Of a stretch of 10,821 bases of DNA, positions 1 through 6,602 are shown piece after piece. The first letter of the stretch is position 1, and each line of letters opens with the position of its first letter. Source of the stretch: Clostridiales bacterium (lineage in GTDB: Bacteria > Bacillota > Clostridia > Lachnospirales > WRAX01); the NCBI GenBank assembly GCA_031271375.1, contig JAISVU010000262.1:1-10821 (forward strand), in the 5' to 3' direction. The position numbers and the translations under genes were made by a program. The notes under the pieces were generated by a model that did not search any database, was not told the origin of the DNA, and saw only the letters and a list, made by a program, of their open reading frames with translations.

Positions 1-677
1 TCCTTATAAGACTGGCGATCCAGTACGCCATCTTCCACGTTGTGCGCGGCTTCTATGCCCAGGGCCTTTTGGCAGTCTTCCTCGTTGGCGATAACGACAT
101 CCACGTATTTAACCAGTTCTTTCATAACCTCCGGCGCGGTTTTACCGTATTTCCAGAGCTTTCCCCGGTAATTAAGGTCGCAGCTTACCGTAAGGTTCAT
201 TGATTTCGCGGCTTTTACGGCCTCGATCGAGGCGTCCGCCGCGCTCTGGCTCAGCGACGGGGTGATGCCCGTTATATGGAACCAGTCTGCGCCTTCCAGG
301 GCCGTCTTCCAGTCGATATCCCCCGGTTTTACTTTGGATATCAGCGATCCGTCCCGGTCGTATACCACATTTGAGGGCCGCTGGTTTGAGCCGGTCTCAA
401 GGAAGTATATCCCAAGACGCCCCTCTTTTCGCGGCGCATGGCTTACGTCCACGCCGAAACGCATAAGCTCTCCCACACAGGCGTCCCCGATATCGTTATT
501 CGGCAGTACCGAGATATACCTGGCCCCAAGCCCGAAACGCGCCGCAGAGACGGCCACGTTGGCTTCGCCCCCGCCGAATGTGGCTTCCAGCACCGGCGAC
601 TGGAACAGCCTCTCGAACCCCGGCGATTTAAGCCGGAGCATTATCTCGCCGAACGTGGCGACGGTTTTTTTGCTCAT
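1..677 (-). CDS. kdgK: 2-keto-3-deoxygluconate kinase, PfkB family (3' end outside window)
   Basis: Ribokinase/PfkB-fold sugar kinase, most like 2-dehydro-3-deoxygluconokinase, which phosphorylates KDG to KDPG with ATP in the cytoplasm during breakdown of hexuronates and pectin. The frame is open from the ATG at 677 to the window edge, giving 225 residues; the C-terminal third, with the ATP-site GAGD motif, is not present here. Visible are the N-terminal GEIMLRL strand (residues 10-16), the PfkB substrate motif FGGGEANVAVSAARFG (34-49), YFLETGSNQRPS (91-102), WFHITGITPSLS (132-143), CDLNYRGKLW (166-175) and VIANEEDCQKALGI (195-208), all typical of bacterial KdgK. The start follows a strong AGGAGGG and lies 12 bases after the dnaB stop, so it is probably co-transcribed with dnaB, although metabolically unrelated to it. 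Fructokinase or another PfkB kinase is a less likely alternative. Confidence 0.88.
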   Translation of the reverse strand, partial: MSKKTVATFGEIMLRLKSPGFERLFQSPVLEATFGGGEANVAVSAARFGLGARYISVLPNNDIGDACVGELMRFGVDVSHAPRKEGRLGIYFLETGSNQRPSNVVYDRDGSLISKVKPGDIDWKTALEGADWFHITGITPSLSQSAADASIEAVKAAKSMNLTVSCDLNYRGKLWKYGKTAPEVMKELVKYVDVVIANEEDCQKALGIEAAHNVEDGVLDRQSYK

Positions 678-684
678 TTATTAT

Positions 685-691
685 CCCTCCT
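685..691 (-). promoter_or_regulatory. Ribosome binding site of kdgK
   Basis: On the minus strand AGGAGGG stands 7 bases before the ATG at 677. It overlaps the dnaB stop codon (690-692), which suggests translation coupled to dnaB. It fixes the kdgK start. Confidence 0.8.
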
Positions 692-2039
692 ACTGTCTCA
701 CCAGATTATTAAACTTCACATAATTCCCGATAAACGCCAGCTCCACCGTCCCCGTAGGGCCGTTGCGCTGCTTGGCGATAATCAGCTCGGCTATACCGCG
801 TTTCTCCGTATCGGGATAATAATACTCGTCGCGGTAGATGAACGCAACCACGTCGGCGTCCTGCTCAATAGCGCCGGACTCGCGGAGGTCGGACAATATG
901 GGCCTGTGATCCGCCCGCTGTTCACAGGCGCGGCTTAACTGCGCCAGCGCGATGACCGGGGCTTCCATCTCCCGCGCTATGGATTTTAATGACCGTGATA
1001 TCTCCGATATCTCCTGCTGGCGGGATTCCGCCCTTTTGCTGCCGTTCATCAGTTGAAGATAGTCCACTACGATAAGCCCCAGTCCCTTTTCCAGCTTGAG
1101 CCTGCGGCATTTAGCCCGCAGCTCGGGAACCGTTATGCCCGGGGAGTCGTCCAGGTACAGCGGGGCCTCCGAGATTGGGCCGAGCGCCCGTACAATATTA
1201 GCCCAGTCGTCCGGGTCCAGTTCGCCCGTCCGCAGGCGCTGGGCCTCCACATGCGCCTCTGAGCACAATACCCTGCTGACCAGCTCCGACCGCGACATCT
1301 CCAGGCTGAAATACGCCGTAGGGATTTTATTGCGGATCGCAGCGTTCTGGGCGATGTTCAGGCCCAGGACGGACTTCCCCATAGACGGCCTCGCGGCCAC
1401 CAATATAAGGTTCGACGGGTGCAGACCCGCCGTCTTCATATCGAAGTCCAGGAACCCGGTGGGTATGCCGGTTATCTTTTGTCCGTTCTTATATATATCC
1501 TCGATCTCCTGTATAGATATCGAGAGGGCGTCGCGGATATGGATGAAGTCTGAGATATTGCGCCGCTGGGCGATGTCGAAGATGCTTTTCTCGGCGTATT
1601 CCAGTATGTTATCCGCCTCGTCGGCTGCTTCGAAGCTCTTAGCCGCAATATCGCCCGAGGTTTTGATAAGCCGCCTGAGCATAGCCTTGTCCCGTATCAG
1701 CTTGGCGTAAAAACGGATGTTTGCGCTGGATGTGACATTCGCGACAAGGCTTGCGATAACCTCGCCCCCGCCGACGCGTTCAAAGACGCCCAGCTTCTCC
1801 AGCTCGTTCTTGAGGGTTACGGTATCCACGGGGCCGCCGGATGTGAAAATCCCGATCATCGCCTCGAAGATCACACGGTAATCGGGACGGTAAAAATCCT
1901 CGGCCATCAGCAGCTCGTGGGCTGTGATAACCGCCTCTTTATCAAAGAGCATGGAACCAAGCACCGCAAGCTCGGCTTCGGCGCTGTGGGGCGGCACGCG
2001 CCGCAGGGCGTTTTCGTTGTTTAAATTAGGGTTATCCAT
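690..2039 (-). CDS. dnaB: Replicative DNA helicase DnaB (DnaC in Bacillus naming)
   Basis: Hexameric 5'-3' helicase that unwinds DNA ahead of the replication fork and recruits primase. At 449 residues it has the usual length, with no intein. The N-terminal domain begins with RVPPHSAEAELAVLGSML (14-31). The RecA-like C-terminal domain shows Walker A ARPSMGKS (216-223; many relatives have GKT), the SLEMS segment with catalytic E247, Walker B LIVVDYLQLM (322-331, D326), the conserved run QLSRACEQR...LSDLRESGAIEQDAD (367-396) and the arginine-finger region AKQRNGPTG (422-430). Only the ATG at 2039 gives the complete N-domain; the next Met is residue 30. That ATG has no clear Shine-Dalgarno sequence and follows four in-frame stops, so initiation probably depends on coupling to rplI, whose stop is 21 bases upstream. 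Gene order gdpP-rplI-dnaB is conserved in Firmicutes. Confidence 0.97.
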   Translation of the reverse strand: MDNPNLNNENALRRVPPHSAEAELAVLGSMLFDKEAVITAHELLMAEDFYRPDYRVIFEAMIGIFTSGGPVDTVTLKNELEKLGVFERVGGGEVIASLVANVTSSANIRFYAKLIRDKAMLRRLIKTSGDIAAKSFEAADEADNILEYAEKSIFDIAQRRNISDFIHIRDALSISIQEIEDIYKNGQKITGIPTGFLDFDMKTAGLHPSNLILVAARPSMGKSVLGLNIAQNAAIRNKIPTAYFSLEMSRSELVSRVLCSEAHVEAQRLRTGELDPDDWANIVRALGPISEAPLYLDDSPGITVPELRAKCRRLKLEKGLGLIVVDYLQLMNGSKRAESRQQEISEISRSLKSIAREMEAPVIALAQLSRACEQRADHRPILSDLRESGAIEQDADVVAFIYRDEYYYPDTEKRGIAELIIAKQRNGPTGTVELAFIGNYVKFNNLVRQ

Positions 2040-2053
2040 TTATTATTATCAAA

Positions 2054-2066
2054 GAGTATCTTACTC
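2054..2066 (-). other. Small inverted repeat across the rplI stop codon
   Basis: On the minus strand GAGTA-AGA-TACTC forms a perfect 5-bp stem with a 3-base loop spanning the rplI stop. A GGAG that could act as a Shine-Dalgarno overlaps its first arm, but lies about 25 bases from the dnaB ATG. It is too short to be a convincing terminator and has only three U's after it. It may be chance or may affect rplI-dnaB coupling. Confidence 0.25.
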
Positions 2067-2501
2067 CACTTCTATAGTAATCTTCGCGGTGGTGCCTTCG
2101 AAGAGCTTAACCTCGACGACCCTCCGGCCAACGGTCTTTATCGCTTCGTCCAGCGTAATCTTCCTGCGGTCAATCTGCAGCCCTTCCTGCTCTGTCAGGG
2201 CCTGGGCGATCTCCTTGCTGGTAACGGAGCCGAAGAGCTTGCCGTTTTCGCCCTTCTTGACCGCGATTTTAATAACCTTGCCTTCCAAGTCCTTCTTCAA
2301 CTTCGCGGCGTTTTCGATTTCCGTTTTTCTCTTGTGCGCGACGGCGTTTTTTTGGGCCTCAAGACGGGCAAGGTTGTCCTTCGACGCCTCGATGGCCAGC
2401 TTTTTAGGGAACAGGAAATTCCGCGCGTGGCCGTCCGCCGCGTCGATGATCTGGTCTTTTTTACCCACGCCTTTGATGTCTTCCAGCAGTATGACCTTCA
2501 T
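2061..2501 (-). CDS. rplI: 50S ribosomal protein L9
   Basis: Large-subunit ribosomal protein at the base of the L1 stalk that binds 23S rRNA. The product has 146 residues, the usual size. The N-terminal domain MKVILLEDIKGVGKK...GHARNFLFPKKLA (1-36) is diagnostic; relatives more often have GYARNFLIPKGLA, so this copy has Y-to-H, I-to-F and G-to-K changes. The long connecting helix (about 40-75, rich in Lys and Glu) leads to the C-terminal domain with GKLFGSVTSKEIAQAL and IDRRKITLDEAIKTVGRRVVEVKL. Translation starts at an ATG with AAGGAG 7 bases upstream. It sits between the GdpP-type phosphodiesterase and dnaB, as in Bacillus and many other Firmicutes, with a 172-base leader upstream that holds a possible small frame. 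Confidence 0.97.
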   Translation of the reverse strand: MKVILLEDIKGVGKKDQIIDAADGHARNFLFPKKLAIEASKDNLARLEAQKNAVAHKRKTEIENAAKLKKDLEGKVIKIAVKKGENGKLFGSVTSKEIAQALTEQEGLQIDRRKITLDEAIKTVGRRVVEVKLFEGTTAKITIEVE

Positions 2502-2508
2502 AACCGTG

Positions 2509-2514
2509 CTCCTT
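2509..2514 (-). promoter_or_regulatory. Ribosome binding site of rplI
   Basis: On the minus strand AAGGAG lies 7 bases before the rplI ATG at 2501. It supports independent, efficient initiation of rplI rather than pure coupling to gdpP. Confidence 0.75.
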
Positions 2515-2528
2515 TCTGTTGCTACAGG

Positions 2529-2548
2529 CTTATATCTTATCTTATATC
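2529..2548 (-). repeat. Short AT-rich direct repeat in the rplI leader
   Basis: The octamer GATATAAG (minus strand) occurs twice, at 2541-2548 and 2529-2536, separated by ATAA, giving a 12-base period. It lies between the stop of the possible small frame and the rplI ribosome binding site. No well-spaced -35 box accompanies it, so I do not call it a promoter. It may simply be low-complexity unstructured leader. Confidence 0.35.
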
Positions 2549-2651
2549 ACGCTACCGTCTTCCCGTAATCTATTATTGTCACCTCATTTATACTTTGTTC
2601 GACGGACTTCGTTATCTCTTCCAAGTGTTTGATGACATCCCCTGTATACAT
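2547..2651 (-). CDS. Possible small protein; frame carries a CxxC knuckle just upstream of this ATG
   Basis: In the gdpP-rplI spacer one frame reads protein-like sequence. From the ATG at 2651 it encodes 34 residues: MYTGDVIKHLEEITKSV, an amphipathic helix, then EVTIIDYGKTVA, strand-like. The same frame stays open upstream and reads YYKCTECNEV immediately before this Met, a Cys-x-x-Cys typical of half a zinc ribbon. That part has no ATG, GTG or TTG start. The only candidates are a rare ATA at 2684, with GGAG 4 bases upstream, or a +1 frameshift at the gdpP stop (CTA TAA A) fusing the knuckle to GdpP. The ATG at 2651 has only a badly spaced GAGG two bases away. The composition looks coding, but the start is unresolved. 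I do not recognise a family, and it may be fortuitous or a decayed gene. Confidence 0.3.
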   Translation of the reverse strand: MYTGDVIKHLEEITKSVEQSINEVTIIDYGKTVA

Positions 2652-2673
2652 AACCTCATTGCATTCCGTGCAT

Positions 2674-4413
2674 TTATAGTATATGCTGCTCCAGCATCCC
2701 CATAACCCGCTCTTTAGCCGCTTTTACCGTCGTCCCTGCCAGCGTCGCCGCCGCCATTGTTTGATGCCCGCCGCCGCCCAGCTTTTCCATGATTGTCTGA
2801 ACATTTACCTTGCCCAGGCTCCTGGCGCTTACGTAAACGGCGTTCTCGTCCTCAAGCCGGCAAAACGCGAACGAAGCGCAGACACCCGCCGCGCTTAACA
2901 GCTCGTCTGCGGCCCTGGCCGACGCCTGGACAGGGTTCCCCGCCTTTGAGCACACCGCGAACGCCGCGCCGTTAATGATGACCGCCCCCGCGACTGCCTT
3001 TGCCGTCGCCGCGACGTCCTCAAAGCTCTCCTGAAGGTATTTCCTCACCCTGGCGCTGTCGGCTCCGCCGCGCTTGAGATAAGCGGCGGCTTCAAACGTC
3101 TTCACCCCTGCTTTCTGCGTAAAGTTCTTTGTATCCACTGTGATGCCCGCAAGCATTAAATCCGCTTCCGCCTGGGCAAAACGTATGTTGCCGGAGTATG
3201 TCATCATCCCGCAGATCAATTCGCATACCGACGACGCGTGAGGCTCTTGGTATGTCAGCGTCGCCCCGGCGATAAAGTCCGCCGCGAGCCTGTGATGATC
3301 CAGGATTACCAGCCTTGCGGCTTTTTCCAAAATGCGCTGGCTCTGCACCTGGCCTGGCCTGTTTGCGTCAACCAGAACAACGAGGCTGCCCTCGCCGATC
3401 AGGCCCAGGGCTTTCTCTTCGTTTATAATTATCCCTTCGTAACCGGTTTCTTTAACAAGTTTGTCATATATCTGCCCGATACCCGGGTTTATTTCGTCCA
3501 TCAGGATATAGCACTCGCGGTTCTTCCGCTCCGCCAGTTTCTTTACGCCTACGGCCGCCCCCAGGCAGTCCATGTCCATACGCTTGTGGCCCATGATAAT
3601 CACGTTGGAGGATTCGGCAAAAAGCTCGTTAAGGGCGTAGAGCTTCACGCGGGCCTTGACCGCGTCGTTCTGCGGTATTTCCGGGGTATCGCCCCCGTAG
3701 AACAGGTACTTGTCCCCGTCCTTCACTAGCGCTTGGCCGCCGCCGCGCCCCAGCGCCAGGTCTATCGCGGCCCGCGCGTTATCCATGTTATGCGCGAGGC
3801 TTAGGCCGCCGGTGCCGACGCCAATGCTCAGGGTTATCGGTATCTTGTTGCCGATGTCAATCTCGCGTATGGCGGAGAGTATCGCGAAACGCCCCGCTTT
3901 AAGAGCCTCCAGCTTATCCTCCGTGAGGATCATTAAATACTTGTCCTTCTCGAAACGCCGCAGAATCGCGGAAGACTGCTTCGCGGCAAGGCCTAGCTTA
4001 CGCTCGATCAAAGCCGGCAGAACAGGGCGGCGTATCTCCTCCACGGTCTCAATGACTTCGTCGTAGTTATCCACAAAGATCAGCATAACGGCTACGGTTC
4101 CGAAGATACCCGCGTCGCCCGCCCTGCCTTCCAGCGGCACGAACATAGCCGCAGTGAAAGCCTTGCCCGCTGTCTCCATAGGGATATCTCTAGTAATGAC
4201 AAGATACGTTTTTTCCTTTACGTCCAGAATTTGAAGCGGCAGCCCGGCATAATCCGGTACCGCCGCTTCAACCGGCAGATTTTCCCTGTCTGCGACAATT
4301 TCCGACAGGAACCCCGACGCGGCTGCCACATTCCTGCCGTCCAGCACAAGCGTTGGAAGCACAGGCAAAGAATTTTTCAGGAGCCGCGTTATTTTAAGAT
4401 GTTCCCTAGTCAT
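2674..4413 (-). CDS. gdpP: GdpP/YybT-type DHH-DHHA1 phosphodiesterase without membrane helices
   Basis: Family enzymes hydrolyse cyclic di-AMP to pApA, with further activity on pApA or ppGpp-related ligands, and so control cell wall and potassium homeostasis. The 579 residues contain a PAS-like region (about 1-100), a degenerate GGDEF domain (about 106-245, with VAVMLIFVDNYDEV, FEKDKY in place of GGDEF, ITLSIGVG and DLALGRGGGQALVK), then the DHH domain: GHKRMDMD (H276, D280, D282), LVVLVDANRP (D349), LDHHR (D372-H374) and ITVDTKNF (D427). DHHA1 ends with SARSLGKVNVQ and GGGGH (547-550). All catalytic metal ligands appear present. Bacillus GdpP is about 659 residues with two N-terminal membrane helices; here they are absent, and an in-frame TAA two codons before the ATG rules out a longer start. 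The best AAGGA is about 14 bases before the ATG, a weak arrangement, 18 bases after the EF-G-like stop. It is probably soluble. Confidence 0.93.
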   Translation of the reverse strand: MTREHLKITRLLKNSLPVLPTLVLDGRNVAAASGFLSEIVADRENLPVEAAVPDYAGLPLQILDVKEKTYLVITRDIPMETAGKAFTAAMFVPLEGRAGDAGIFGTVAVMLIFVDNYDEVIETVEEIRRPVLPALIERKLGLAAKQSSAILRRFEKDKYLMILTEDKLEALKAGRFAILSAIREIDIGNKIPITLSIGVGTGGLSLAHNMDNARAAIDLALGRGGGQALVKDGDKYLFYGGDTPEIPQNDAVKARVKLYALNELFAESSNVIIMGHKRMDMDCLGAAVGVKKLAERKNRECYILMDEINPGIGQIYDKLVKETGYEGIIINEEKALGLIGEGSLVVLVDANRPGQVQSQRILEKAARLVILDHHRLAADFIAGATLTYQEPHASSVCELICGMMTYSGNIRFAQAEADLMLAGITVDTKNFTQKAGVKTFEAAAYLKRGGADSARVRKYLQESFEDVAATAKAVAGAVIINGAAFAVCSKAGNPVQASARAADELLSAAGVCASFAFCRLEDENAVYVSARSLGKVNVQTIMEKLGGGGHQTMAAATLAGTTVKAAKERVMGMLEQHIL

Positions 4414-4431
4414 AAGACGTTAATTTATCCT

Positions 4432-6516
4432 TTATTTGTCTTTCTCCAGCTCTTTCTTGCGATACTCCACAACCTTCGCCGCCACATCGGCAGGGGCTTC
4501 CTCGTAGCGGTTGAACGCCATCGTGAACGAACCGCGGCCTTGGGTCATCGATCGCAGATCCAGCGTGTACTTAAACATCTCGGACATCGGCGCTTCGGCG
4601 GAGATAACCTGCTTCCCGTTGCTCATGCTCATGCCGAGGACGCGGCCGCGCCGCTTGTTCATATCGCCCATGATATCGCCGGTATACGCGTCCGGAACCG
4701 TTACCTCCACGGAAGCGATGGGCTCCAGCAATATGGGCTTCGCTTTCATAAAGCCCTCTTTAAACGCGATGGACGTGGCCAGCTTGAACGACATTTCGTT
4801 GGAGTCCACCTGATGGTAAGAACCATCGGTAAGGGTGGCCTTCAGGCCTACCACAGGATAACCCGCTATCGGGCCCACCTTGCAGCATTCCTGCACGCCC
4901 TTTTCAACGGCGGGGAAGTAGTTGCGCGGCACCGAACCGCCGAATACCCGCTCCTCAAAGACATAAGCCGTCGTCATATCGCCGGAGGGCTCGAACTCCA
5001 TCAACACGTCGCCGTACTGCCCATGCCCGCCGGACTGCTTCTTGTGCTTCCCGCGCTGCTCCACCTTGCCCTTAATCGTCTCGCGGTAAGGCACGACGAC
5101 CGGGGCCAGTTCCACTTCCAGCTTGAACTTATTCTTGAGCTTGTTCGTCACTACGTCGATATGGCTGTCGCCAATGCCGGAGACGACGGACTGCTTTGTC
5201 TCGGGGTCTATCTTGAAGGCCACGGTCTTATCCTCGTCAACCACGCGGGAGAGGGCCTGGGATATCTTGTCCTCGTCGCCTTTATTCTTTGGCATTATGC
5301 TCATTGAATACAGCGGTTCGCTGAAATTAATGCCTTCCATTATTATCAGGTTGTCCTTAGTGCTGAGGGTGTCCTGCGTAGACGTGTTGCCCAGCTTAAC
5401 TGTCGCGCCGATATCACCGGCGTGGAGCTCCTCGACCTCGATTTGCTCCTTGCCACGCATTACGTATAGATGGCCAATCTTTTCCGCGTACTCATTATTA
5501 ACGTTATACATCGGCGTATCGCGCTTGAGCACGCCGGAATAGACGCGGAAGATCGAGAAACGCCCGAACGAATCCACGATCGTCTTAAAAACAAAGGCCG
5601 AGAATGGGCCGCTCTCGTCGGCTTTGAGCGTAACCTCGTCGCCGGTCTTAGGGTTCTTGCCCTTTACCTCGGTATTTAACTCCGACGCGGGAGGCACGAA
5701 TGTTACGATATTGTTCAACAGCTCGTCAACGCCGATGGCAAGCGAGGCCGCCCCGCAGAAGACGGGCGTGACGGACCGGTCCTTCAAACCGTTCTTTACG
5801 CCGCTCTCGATCTCCGCCGCTTCAAAGGGCTCTTCCTCGAAGAATTTTTCCATCAGCGCTTCGTCGGTCTCGGCGACGGCTTCCTCCAGCATGTGGCGGA
5901 TATTCTCTACCTCGTCGGTAAGGCCGCTTGGTATTTGAATAGCCTGGGGCTTGCCGCCCTCGTACTTAACGCCCTCTTTTTTAACGACGTTGACAAAGCC
6001 TGTGAACTTGCCGCCGTCCTTTATCGGCACCTGCATCGGCGCGACGCTGGCCCCGAACTTATCCTTGAGCCCTTCGACGACGGCGTCGAAATTGGCGTTC
6101 TCGTCGTCCATGTTATTTATAAAAACCATTACGGGGATGTTTCGCTCTTTCACGAAGTCCCAGGCCTTCTCCGCGCCTACCTCGACGCCGGATTTGCCCG
6201 AAATCACGATAACTGCGGCATCCGCAACCCTGAGGGCCTGTTGAACCTCCCCGACGAAGTCGAAGTATCCGGGGGTATCGATGAAGTTAATCTTGGTGTT
6301 CTGCCATTCCACGGGGATTAAGGAGGCGCTTATCGAAACATGACGCTTTTTTTCATCGTCGTCGTAGTCGCTGACGGTGTTGCCCTCGTCAACCTTGCCC
6401 ATCCGGCTGGTGACGCCCGAAACAAACAGAGCGGCTTCACTCAGCGTCGTCTTGCCGCTGCCGCTGTGCCCCAATATAACAACGTTCCTTATCTGTGCGC
6501 TTTCGTAGATTTTCAT
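4432..6516 (-). CDS. EF-G-like translational GTPase (paralogue, not canonical fusA)
   Basis: Ribosome-dependent translocase-family GTPase of 694 residues with all five EF-G domains. The G domain has G1 GHSGSGKT (16-23; canonical fusA has GHIDAGKT), a G2 region HVSISAS where canonical EF-G has GITITS, G3 DTPGYFDF (80-87; Tyr where canonical EF-G has catalytic His), G4 NNMD (134-137; Lys of NKxD replaced by Asn) and G5 CGAAS (254-258). Domain II spans about 305-385, domain III about 399-475, and domain IV keeps the tip loop SGGHGQYGD (495-503) plus GGSVPRNYFPAVEKG. Domain V has RRGRVLGM (622-629). This resembles the EF-G II/EF-G-2 paralogues, some of which translocate in vitro while their role in cells is unclear. 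The strong AAGGAGG 6 bases before the ATG, and its own promoter, make it the first gene of the gdpP-rplI-dnaB unit. The main fusA is presumably elsewhere. Confidence 0.92.
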   Translation of the reverse strand: MKIYESAQIRNVVILGHSGSGKTTLSEAALFVSGVTSRMGKVDEGNTVSDYDDDEKKRHVSISASLIPVEWQNTKINFIDTPGYFDFVGEVQQALRVADAAVIVISGKSGVEVGAEKAWDFVKERNIPVMVFINNMDDENANFDAVVEGLKDKFGASVAPMQVPIKDGGKFTGFVNVVKKEGVKYEGGKPQAIQIPSGLTDEVENIRHMLEEAVAETDEALMEKFFEEEPFEAAEIESGVKNGLKDRSVTPVFCGAASLAIGVDELLNNIVTFVPPASELNTEVKGKNPKTGDEVTLKADESGPFSAFVFKTIVDSFGRFSIFRVYSGVLKRDTPMYNVNNEYAEKIGHLYVMRGKEQIEVEELHAGDIGATVKLGNTSTQDTLSTKDNLIIMEGINFSEPLYSMSIMPKNKGDEDKISQALSRVVDEDKTVAFKIDPETKQSVVSGIGDSHIDVVTNKLKNKFKLEVELAPVVVPYRETIKGKVEQRGKHKKQSGGHGQYGDVLMEFEPSGDMTTAYVFEERVFGGSVPRNYFPAVEKGVQECCKVGPIAGYPVVGLKATLTDGSYHQVDSNEMSFKLATSIAFKEGFMKAKPILLEPIASVEVTVPDAYTGDIMGDMNKRRGRVLGMSMSNGKQVISAEAPMSEMFKYTLDLRSMTQGRGSFTMAFNRYEEAPADVAAKVVEYRKKELEKDK

Positions 6517-6522
6517 CCTTGG

Positions 6523-6529
6523 CCTCCTT
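6523..6529 (-). promoter_or_regulatory. Ribosome binding site of the EF-G-like gene
   Basis: AAGGAGG on the minus strand, 6 bases before the ATG at 6516. It is a near-perfect match to the anti-Shine-Dalgarno sequence and suggests strong expression. Confidence 0.85.
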
Positions 6530-6549
6530 GAATAATTCCAGAATATTGT

Positions 6550-6591
6550 GTTTTTATTGTATCAGTTAATGGGCGGTGCGTCAATAAAAAC
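6550..6591 (-). repeat. Perfect 10-bp inverted repeat overlapping both promoter boxes
   Basis: On the minus strand GTTTTTATTG (6582-6591) and CAATAAAAAC (6550-6559) are exact reverse complements separated by 22 bases, so arm centres lie 32 bases apart, about three helical turns. One arm covers the first half of the -35 box, the other most of the -10 box. The geometry could suit a dimeric repressor or may be chance in AT-rich promoter DNA. It lacks the U-tract layout of a terminator. Confidence 0.5.
6556..6584 (-). promoter_or_regulatory. SigA-type promoter for the EF-G-like/gdpP/rplI/dnaB/kdgK unit
   Basis: On the minus strand TTGACG (-35, 6579-6584) is followed by 17 bases and TACAAT (-10, 6556-6561). 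TG one base before the -10 makes it an extended -10 promoter. Transcription would start near 6549, leaving a leader of about 33 bases before the ATG at 6516. It lies in the 86-base gap after the MBL gene, the only real intergenic gap besides the rplI leader. No terminator is visible for the upstream genes, so read-through into this unit is possible. Confidence 0.8.
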
Positions 6592-6602
6592 CTTAAATGA
6601 CG

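Noticed and set aside
922..1110. Second minus-strand frame of 62 codons inside dnaB
   Set aside because: Overlaps the highly conserved Walker B to arginine-finger region of DnaB and shows no motifs of its own.
1096..1710. Plus-strand open frame of 204 codons, and others opposite dnaB and rplI
   Set aside because: Antisense shadow of dnaB; Ser/Arg/Ile-rich low-information sequence with no ribosome site or family resemblance.
690..2039. An intein in DnaB or RecA, which are frequent hosts
   Set aside because: Walker A and downstream motifs are uninterrupted, and the DnaB length is normal; the extra RecA length is at the termini only.
2502..2673. A promoter in the gdpP-rplI spacer
   Set aside because: TATAAA and TATAAG hexamers occur, but no -35-like sequence lies at 16-18 bases; GTGACA and TTGGAA are badly spaced.
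4231..5307. Long plus-strand open frame of 358 codons
   Set aside because: It lies opposite gdpP and the EF-G-like gene, spans their junction, has a His/Arg/Leu-rich composition without any known motif, and the minus-strand genes are unambiguous.
6585..6602. A terminator after the MBL gene
   Set aside because: The gap holds no GC-rich hairpin with a following U-tract; the only inverted repeat there coincides with the promoter and has a 22-base loop.
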